Source: Bacteroidota bacterium (GTDB taxonomy: Bacteria > Bacteroidota > Bacteroidia > AKYH767-A > OLB10). From it: a stretch of 34,072 nt of DNA. The first letter of the stretch is position 1. The number at the start of each line of letters is the position of its first letter. The stretch is from assembly GCA_029547265.1 (NCBI GenBank), contig JAKPPP010000293.1, positions 1 to 34,072 on the forward strand, given 5' to 3'. The position numbers were made by a program, and so were the translations under genes. Below, one piece after another: positions 28,754 to 34,072 of the stretch. The notes under the pieces were generated by a model. It searched no databases, was not told the DNA's origin, and worked only from the letters and a program-made list of their open reading frames with translations.

Positions 28754-30679
28754 TTATTGATCAACAGCAACGGCTCCTCCTGCATATAATTGCTTGCTGT
28801 ATTTTACCGAAGGAGAAGGAATAAAATCACCTAATCCGAGTTTACCCCAAATTTCATCAATACGTTTTACAGTCTTTTCATCAGAAGCTAAAATATTCGG
28901 CCAATCGCGATCAAAGCCATCAAACGCTTTTGTTTTACGCGTGCCATCGAACACAACATGATCTACTTCATTCGCACGAGATGCTTTTACCATGGTATGA
29001 TCACGACGAGGGTCGACATTATTAGCGAAACGCCAAACAGCATCGGCAACATCAGAGATATCCATATTATCTTCAAGGAAAATCAGGACTTTCACTAAAG
29101 AGAAGGCAGGATCATTAAGCAATGTTGTGGCCATTTCATTCACATGACCTTTGCGATTTTTATGAATAGAAACGAACACAACAGGAATTCCCAATGACAA
29201 CAGTGATAAATTCAAATCTTTTAATTCATCATGCTGTTTAACTGCAGAAGTAATTGCAGGCAAACTTGACAACAACGCATCAACATTTACTTTATCGGCA
29301 AGTGCAGATGGATCTATTTCCTCTTCTAACTTAGCAGTTGCATCAATTCCCATTTTACCTCCGAAAGCCATTCTTGAACAGCTGTGATCGAGTACATCGG
29401 AAGGACCTTGACTAAAGAAAATATCACGAGCAACGTTTACGTGACTTGAAATATGTTTTGCAACGGCAGCATTATCATGGATATTCACATCACCATCAAC
29501 AACAATCATCATTTTCGTAAACATCATTTGACCTGCGCCCCACATTGCATTCATCACTTTTAATGCCTGTCCGGGATAATCCTTTTTAATTTTTACGATC
29601 ACGAGATTGTGAAACACACCTTCAACAGGCAATACCATATCCACAATTTCTTGAACTGCGGTCATTTTTATCGGCGCTAAGAAAATACGCTCAGTAGCTT
29701 TTCCAATCCATGCATCCTCTTGAGGAGGAATTCCAACGATAGTTGTTAAGTACAAAGGATTCTTTCTATGTGTGATTGCCGTGACATGAAAACGCGGATA
29801 GAAATCTGCTAATGAATAATATCCTGTATGATCACCGAAAGGACCTTCAAGAATAAAATCTTCTGTTGGATCAACATAACCTTCAATTACGAAATCTGCA
29901 TCTGCAGGAACTTCTAAATCGATAGTTAAACATTTCACCAACTCCACTCTTTTCTTACGAATAAACCCTGCTAACATAAACTCATCAACACCATCAGGTA
30001 GTGGAGCGGTAGCAGAATAAGTATAAGCCGGATCGCCACCGATACTAACGGCAACGGGCATACGAAGTCCTAGTTTTTTATATTCATTAAAGTGGCGTGC
30101 AGATACCTTATGACGATGCCAATGCATTCCCGTCATCTTTTCATTAAACACCTGCATACGATACAATCCTACGTTTCTAATTCCGGTATGAGGATCTCTA
30201 GTTTGTATGACAGGCAACGTAATAAAAGGACCACCATCTTCAGGCCAACATTTCAAAACAGGCAATTTGGTGACATCAGGATTCTGCATCACAACTTCTT
30301 GGCATGCACCTCTACCACTTATTGATTTAGGCATCCATGATGCTATTTCACCAAGTTGAGGAAGCATCTTCAACTTATCGAACATTGAATGTTTCGGACC
30401 TGTGAGTGTTTTAAAAAGAGATTCTATCTGCTCACCTAAGTCATCGAGTTTTTCAACACCCAATGCCATGGCCATTCTCTTCTCAGTCCCCATTGAATTA
30501 ATAAGCACAGGAAAATCATATCCTGTATTTTCAAAAAGCAAAGCGGGACCATATTGCTTAGAAACACGGTCGGCAATTTCAGTAATTTCTAATTCAGGAT
30601 TAACATATTCTTTAATCCTAACTAATTCGCCTGCATCTTCGAGCAACTTCACGAACTCCTGTAAATTTTTAAATGCCAT
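28754..30679 (-). CDS. UbiD-family decarboxylase (probable menaquinone pathway decarboxylase)
   Basis: A 641-aa cytoplasmic enzyme of the UbiD family, which decarboxylates aromatic or unsaturated acids using prenylated FMN. The family segment EGPFGDHTGYYS, holding part of the catalytic Glu-Asp-Glu set, is intact, as are MQNPDVTKLPVLKCWPEDGG, GMHWHRHK and GIPPQEDAWIGKA. At 641 aa it is longer than E. coli UbiD (about 500), with extra length in the C-terminal half. The genome uses the futalosine route (mqnD nearby), so decarboxylation of the prenylated 6-naphthoate (the MqnL step) is the likely role. This is inferred from context. The gene follows the YD-repeat-like gene by 54 bp. Confidence 0.9.
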   Translation of the reverse strand: MAFKNLQEFVKLLEDAGELVRIKEYVNPELEITEIADRVSKQYGPALLFENTGYDFPVLINSMGTEKRMAMALGVEKLDDLGEQIESLFKTLTGPKHSMFDKLKMLPQLGEIASWMPKSISGRGACQEVVMQNPDVTKLPVLKCWPEDGGPFITLPVIQTRDPHTGIRNVGLYRMQVFNEKMTGMHWHRHKVSARHFNEYKKLGLRMPVAVSIGGDPAYTYSATAPLPDGVDEFMLAGFIRKKRVELVKCLTIDLEVPADADFVIEGYVDPTEDFILEGPFGDHTGYYSLADFYPRFHVTAITHRKNPLYLTTIVGIPPQEDAWIGKATERIFLAPIKMTAVQEIVDMVLPVEGVFHNLVIVKIKKDYPGQALKVMNAMWGAGQMMFTKMMIVVDGDVNIHDNAAVAKHISSHVNVARDIFFSQGPSDVLDHSCSRMAFGGKMGIDATAKLEEEIDPSALADKVNVDALLSSLPAITSAVKQHDELKDLNLSLLSLGIPVVFVSIHKNRKGHVNEMATTLLNDPAFSLVKVLIFLEDNMDISDVADAVWRFANNVDPRRDHTMVKASRANEVDHVVFDGTRKTKAFDGFDRDWPNILASDEKTVKRIDEIWGKLGLGDFIPSPSVKYSKQLYAGGAVAVDQ

Positions 30680-30733
30680 GACTCAATTTTTATTTACTAC
30701 AACAAACAGTAATGTAGAAAGTTATAAAAGGAA

Positions 30734-31648
30734 TTAATTAAAGTAAGAATATTCGTAACGATATGAAAGATGCGTATCTCTACCTGCTCTGGTAAGGTCG
30801 GTTTCATAAACAATCTCACCTATCAGTTCACCCTTCTCATTGTATTCGAAGTTCGATCGCGAAATCACGAATCCATTTTCATCACTTAACGACTCTTCAA
30901 CAATTCTTCCCAATTCATCGTATTCGAAATTAGATATACGTGTATAAAATCCGCGAGAAACTTTACGAACTATTTTACCGATTTCATTGTAATCGGAATC
31001 TACTTCAGCGGTTTTCTTGCCTTGATCGTTATACTGAAGTAATTTGGTTTCTAGTCCATCGTTATTGTAAGAATATTCATGTCGGCCAACCGATTTATTG
31101 TCGGCATCAAACTCTTCTGCAATCACTAACAAATTCTTTTCGTTGTATTTAAAGACTACCTTTCTGTAAGGGCGATCAGCATTAGGCGCTTCGATAATTC
31201 GCTCCAGCATATTACCATGAGAATCGTATTGAATTTGCTCGGAAGAATCCAATTCACCATCGGCATCATACTGAATAATTTTCAGTGGTTGTCCCGATTC
31301 ATTGTATTCATAAATTGTTTTCTCACCCGGATCATCGCCATACATTTTCACGATTGTTATCGGCCAACCATTCACATCTCTTACAGTGATGAAAGACTCC
31401 TCAATACCATCTTCCGGGAGTGAAACTTCATGTAAAATCATATGCCCCTCATCGTTATAAGAATAGCGATGATGTTCTTCCACTTCCCCATCGGCAAAAT
31501 ACTTCAATTCATCTAGTTGGAGGCCTTTATTGTTATAGTTAGTTGCCCACGACAAATACTCAACGGCATCTTCATTAGAAGAACGCAAAACGGAACGAAT
31601 TGGAGTAGCGTAACGAGCTACAGACTTTAAATTAGGAGAGACACTCAT
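30734..31648 (-). CDS. YD-repeat-like protein of unknown function
   Basis: A 304-aa protein starting at the ATG at 31648. The frame extends to a TTG at 31669, but that lies inside the promoter -7 element, so the longer form would not be transcribed. After ~35 residues it is made of about eight short tandem motifs of the type YN-x-x-G-x-L/I (YNDEGHMI, YNESGQPL, YDSHGNML, YNNDGLET, YNEIGKIV, YDELGRIV, YNEKGELI), the pattern of YD/Rhs beta-strand repeats. There is no signal peptide, Rhs core or toxin-like C-terminus, so a secreted Rhs toxin is unlikely. The protein is acidic. Its role is unknown. Confidence 0.8.
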   Translation of the reverse strand: MSVSPNLKSVARYATPIRSVLRSSNEDAVEYLSWATNYNNKGLQLDELKYFADGEVEEHHRYSYNDEGHMILHEVSLPEDGIEESFITVRDVNGWPITIVKMYGDDPGEKTIYEYNESGQPLKIIQYDADGELDSSEQIQYDSHGNMLERIIEAPNADRPYRKVVFKYNEKNLLVIAEEFDADNKSVGRHEYSYNNDGLETKLLQYNDQGKKTAEVDSDYNEIGKIVRKVSRGFYTRISNFEYDELGRIVEESLSDENGFVISRSNFEYNEKGELIGEIVYETDLTRAGRDTHLSYRYEYSYFN

Positions 31649-31666
31649 TTTCTTGAATTTAAGCAG

Positions 31667-31695
31667 CAAAATTACCTTAAATCCACGATTCGCAA
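31667..31695 (-). promoter_or_regulatory. promoter of the YD-repeat-like gene
   Basis: On the minus strand -7 element TAATTTTG (31667-31674) and TTG (31693-31695) are separated by 18 nt. Initiation near 31663 leaves a ~15-nt leader and excludes the upstream TTG as a start codon. Confidence 0.65.
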
Positions 31696-31815
31696 TAAAA
31701 TTAGTGGGTGATATAGAGCAAATAAGGTTAAAAAAGACTTAAAATTCTTGAAATACTGAATAGTTTAATCAAAAATACCTTTCTTAGCTGCATTGCCAAA
31801 ACAAAGCAATCTTTC

Positions 31816-31853
31816 AAAGCCTTGCATCTGAGCTTTTCAGTAGGCAAGGCTTT
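31816..31853. terminator. strong hairpin after the DUF1801 gene
   Basis: A perfect 10-bp stem AAAGCCTTGC/GCAAGGCTTT with an 18-nt loop directly abuts the DUF1801 stop. The T-run lies on the plus-strand side, whereas on the gene's own (minus) strand the stem is followed by GAAAG. It may stop or stabilise the DUF1801 transcript, but as an intrinsic terminator it fits the plus strand better. Confidence 0.6.
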
Positions 31854-32312
31854 TTATTTGCGTTTCAGTATTTTCTCATACATTTCGATCCATTTTTCAG
31901 GCGAAATTTTCGAGGCTAATTTCCCAAACAGTTCAAAAGGAATCATTTCCGGCTTCTTAAAACGAATACAACTTTTGCCCATATCGGGTTTCTTTCCAAC
32001 AACTTTAGTGTATTCATCAACAAACCAATCAAGTAAAGCAGAATCACCATAAATACCCATGTGATATACCGCCACAAAATTCTTTTGCGAAGCAATATTC
32101 ATAAATGGCAAGGGCAATTCGGGAGTACAATGATAACCTGGAGGATAAATAGAATGCGGCACTACATATCCTATCATTCCATAACCCATTGTTTCCTTAA
32201 ACCCTTTTGGAAGATTTTTCTTAATGACCTTCCTTAATGAAGATATTGCCGCTTTCCTATCATCGGGAAGTGTTTCAAGATATTCATCTACGGTAGTTGC
32301 ATCAGAGCGCAT
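31854..32312 (-). CDS. DUF1801 (YdhG-like) domain protein
   Basis: A 152-aa cytoplasmic protein of the DUF1801/YdhG family, whose fold is related to the SufE/iron-chaperone-like CyaY group, but whose role is not established. The family pattern is clear: VDEYLETLPDDRKAAISSLR at residues 8-27, KETMGYGMIGYVVP near 38-51, FVAVYHMGIYG, and KSCIRFKKPEMIPFELFGKL towards the end. It has its own promoter in the end of the adhesin gene, so it seems to be transcribed separately. No partner gene gives a clue to its job. Confidence 0.88.
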   Translation of the reverse strand: MRSDATTVDEYLETLPDDRKAAISSLRKVIKKNLPKGFKETMGYGMIGYVVPHSIYPPGYHCTPELPLPFMNIASQKNFVAVYHMGIYGDSALLDWFVDEYTKVVGKKPDMGKSCIRFKKPEMIPFELFGKLASKISPEKWIEMYEKILKRK

Positions 32313-32331
32313 AGTAATGGTTTTAGAAAAA

Positions 32332-32363
32332 CAAAACTACAAAGACTTTTGATTATCTCACAA
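32332..32363 (-). promoter_or_regulatory. promoter of the DUF1801 gene
   Basis: On the minus strand -7 element TAGTTTTG (32332-32339) lies 21 nt from TTG (32361-32363), which overlaps the last codons of the adhesin gene. Initiation near 32328 would leave a leader of about 15 nt. Confidence 0.6.
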
Positions 32364-34072
32364 GGCTAACACGTCCGGAATATTGATGCGGCTCATTGTC
32401 GAATGAAATAATATCGAACAAGTAAACATAAATGCCTTCTGCGCATGGTGCTCCCGATGTAGAGAAAGTACCATCCCAAGGTTTACCCAGCGAATCGGAA
32501 GTATAAATTAGCTCACCCCAACGATCGAAGATTTTGAAGCTGGCCGATTTAATTCCTACTCCGTAGCCTGTAAATCCTTCATTATACCAATCACCATTTG
32601 GAGAGAATGCATTCGGAATAAAGACTGAGAAATCAGGCATCACATGAATTGTTTCATAGGCAGTATCTCTACACCCATGCTGACTAATAGCGATTAATTG
32701 AATTTGGTAACTACCGGTATCGCTATAAGTATGAGTAGGACTATACTCAACTGAAGAACCATTATCGCCGAAGGTCCAATTAAACATTGTTGCACCATTA
32801 CTATGATTTAACAAAGTAACCTGAGGAGTTAATATCTCAACAACAGATTGATCGGCAGAGAAACCGGCAGTAGGCAAATCATATACAGCAACAACATCAT
32901 TTTTTGAAATCGTAGCAGAGCATCCGTATGCATTTGTTACTGTCAATGCAACATCATAGACACCCGGTGCTCCATAATAATGATGTGGTGAACTTCCGGT
33001 TCCTGAAGTATTATCACCGAAAGTCCATGAATAAGTAGAACCTGTAGTAGTTTGAGAATTTGAAACAAACACTGCAGTTACCGGCATACATTGCTTAATG
33101 CTATTCGGGATGAAATCAGGAACAGGAGTAGGATTTACAACTACTGTTTGCGCTAATTGAACAAACGGAGTGCCACAGCCATCGGTCAATATTACTGAAT
33201 ACGCCGAAGTCGAATCAGGACTAACAGTTTGCGAACTACCCGTAATTGAATTATTCCATTGATATGAATAAGGTCCTCCATTCCCCCCTGTTGCAACAGT
33301 GTTCAACAACACCGATTGTCCTTCACAAATAGTGTCGTTCGAAACCGACAACGAAAGTGACAATGGCGGATATACGTTAACGTTAGTATTAATTACCGGC
33401 ACAACACAACCGTTTGCATCGGTTACTGTTACAGCATAAGAAGTAGAAAGAGTAGGGTTAACAGTTACTGTATCGGTTGTGGCACCATTACTCCATTGAT
33501 AATGATAAGCAGGTGTACCACCTGAAGTATTGACTTGAAGAGTCACAAATTGTCCTATACATAAAGTTGGAGGCATAGCGACCACCGCATTTAGAATTGC
33601 GGGCTGCGTAATTTGAGTTGCAATTGAAGATGTGCAACTATTGGCATCGGTGATGATAGCTGAATAATTTCCTGCATTCATTGAAGTAGGAGTAAATCCA
33701 ACGACTAGACTATTATTCCAAACAATTGAATAAGGAGCAACTCCTCCCGTAGGAGTTACGACAACAGAACCTGTAGGTTGACCTGCACACCGAACATTAG
33801 TAATGGCAGTGTTAACATCCAAAGTGTCGGGTTCAAATACTAATGCAGTTATTGTATCCGCGCAACCATTATAGTCGGTAACAGTAACAGAATATGTACC
33901 TGCATATAATTGTTGCAATGAAGAACTTGATGCACCCGACGACCAATTGTACTGATAAGGCGAAGTACTTCCGGAAACATTTAAAGTAATAGCACCGGTA
34001 TTATCTCCGGCGCATTTTACAGAATCAACAACAGCATTTACAACTAACGGTGATGGCTGTACTAAACTTAGA
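32353..34072 (-). CDS. large SprB/PKD-repeat surface adhesin, 3' part (type B T9SS signal)
   Basis: Only the last ~572 residues are in the window; the frame stays open to position 34072, so the gene continues beyond it. The TTG near 33918 is an internal Leu codon. In order: two SprB-type repeats (KCAGDNTGAITLNVSG... and RCAGQPTGSVVVTPTGG...), two Ig-like repeats with YQWSNG or YQWNNS cores, two PKD domains (SWTFGDN, NWTFGDN), and a gliding-motility-type C-terminal domain. That last domain opens FIPNAFSPNGDWYNE and contains FKIFDRWGELIYTS, the type B T9SS sorting signal. Such proteins are exported through T9SS and displayed on or released from the cell surface; SprB itself is the gliding adhesin. 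Adhesion is the likely but unproven role. Confidence 0.93.
   Translation of the reverse strand, partial: LSLVQPSPLVVNAVVDSVKCAGDNTGAITLNVSGSTSPYQYNWSSGASSSSLQQLYAGTYSVTVTDYNGCADTITALVFEPDTLDVNTAITNVRCAGQPTGSVVVTPTGGVAPYSIVWNNSLVVGFTPTSMNAGNYSAIITDANSCTSSIATQITQPAILNAVVAMPPTLCIGQFVTLQVNTSGGTPAYHYQWSNGATTDTVTVNPTLSTSYAVTVTDANGCVVPVINTNVNVYPPLSLSLSVSNDTICEGQSVLLNTVATGGNGGPYSYQWNNSITGSSQTVSPDSTSAYSVILTDGCGTPFVQLAQTVVVNPTPVPDFIPNSIKQCMPVTAVFVSNSQTTTGSTYSWTFGDNTSGTGSSPHHYYGAPGVYDVALTVTNAYGCSATISKNDVVAVYDLPTAGFSADQSVVEILTPQVTLLNHSNGATMFNWTFGDNGSSVEYSPTHTYSDTGSYQIQLIAISQHGCRDTAYETIHVMPDFSVFIPNAFSPNGDWYNEGFTGYGVGIKSASFKIFDRWGELIYTSDSLGKPWDGTFSTSGAPCAEGIYVYLFDIISFDNEPHQYSGRVSLVR

Noticed and set aside
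30734..31648. Rhs/polymorphic toxin system
   Set aside because: No Rhs core, no variable toxin C-terminus, no immunity gene and no secretion signal are present.
33900..33920. Gene start of the adhesin at the TTG near 33918
   Set aside because: The frame continues open to the window edge and upstream codons encode the first half of an SprB-type repeat, so this TTG is an internal Leu.

Overview
The window is a chromosomal segment of a member of the phylum Bacteroidota; I cannot place it to order or genus. Four things point there: two cell-surface proteins with type IX secretion (T9SS) C-terminal signals, promoters of the Bacteroidota type (TTG about 18-21 nt before TAnnTTTG), start codons preceded by A/T-rich sequence without Shine-Dalgarno motifs, and menaquinone genes of the futalosine route.

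Layout. Positions 1-4267 hold a ribosomal RNA operon on the minus strand: 16S, tRNA-Ile(GAT), tRNA-Ala(TGC), then the first ~70% of 23S, cut by the window edge. Two tandem promoters (P1, P2) and a ~215-nt leader precede 16S. A pyrimidine-rich gene-free stretch (4268-4846) separates it from a plus-strand cluster: ABC exporter ATPase, ABC-2 permease, Ppx/GppA phosphatase and an NtrC-like regulator without a DNA-binding domain, closed by a terminator shared with the facing cluster. That minus-strand cluster (9245-12294) encodes a Cys-rich HYC_CC_PP-like protein, a TonB-dependent receptor and a secreted heavy-metal-associated (HMA) protein, probably a metal (copper-like) handling set.

From 12478 the plus strand carries enolase, a small charged membrane protein and a mitochondrial-type citrate synthase. 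Directly after citrate synthase lies a tandem array of 123-124-bp palindromic units (15538-15987). This is the most unusual non-coding signal of the window. A small secreted protein of unknown function follows.

From 16609 to 23879 the minus strand encodes a T9SS cargo protein with seven 60-residue repeats (a likely seven-bladed propeller), a POT-family peptide transporter and alanyl-tRNA synthetase. alaS is divergent from an M23 peptidase-MerR regulator pair, with face-to-face promoters. Then, on the minus strand, come mqnD, hldD/rfaD and a GtrA-like gene. A plus-strand endonuclease/exonuclease/phosphatase protein abuts a minus-strand UbiD-family decarboxylase (probably the futalosine-pathway decarboxylase). 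A YD-repeat-like protein, a DUF1801 protein and the 3' part of a large SprB/PKD adhesin with a type B T9SS signal complete the window.

Most genes are housekeeping. I found no phage, transposase, CRISPR array or defence system. The least explained elements are the palindromic array, the HTH-less sigma-54-type regulator, the Cys-rich metal cluster and the face-to-face promoters.
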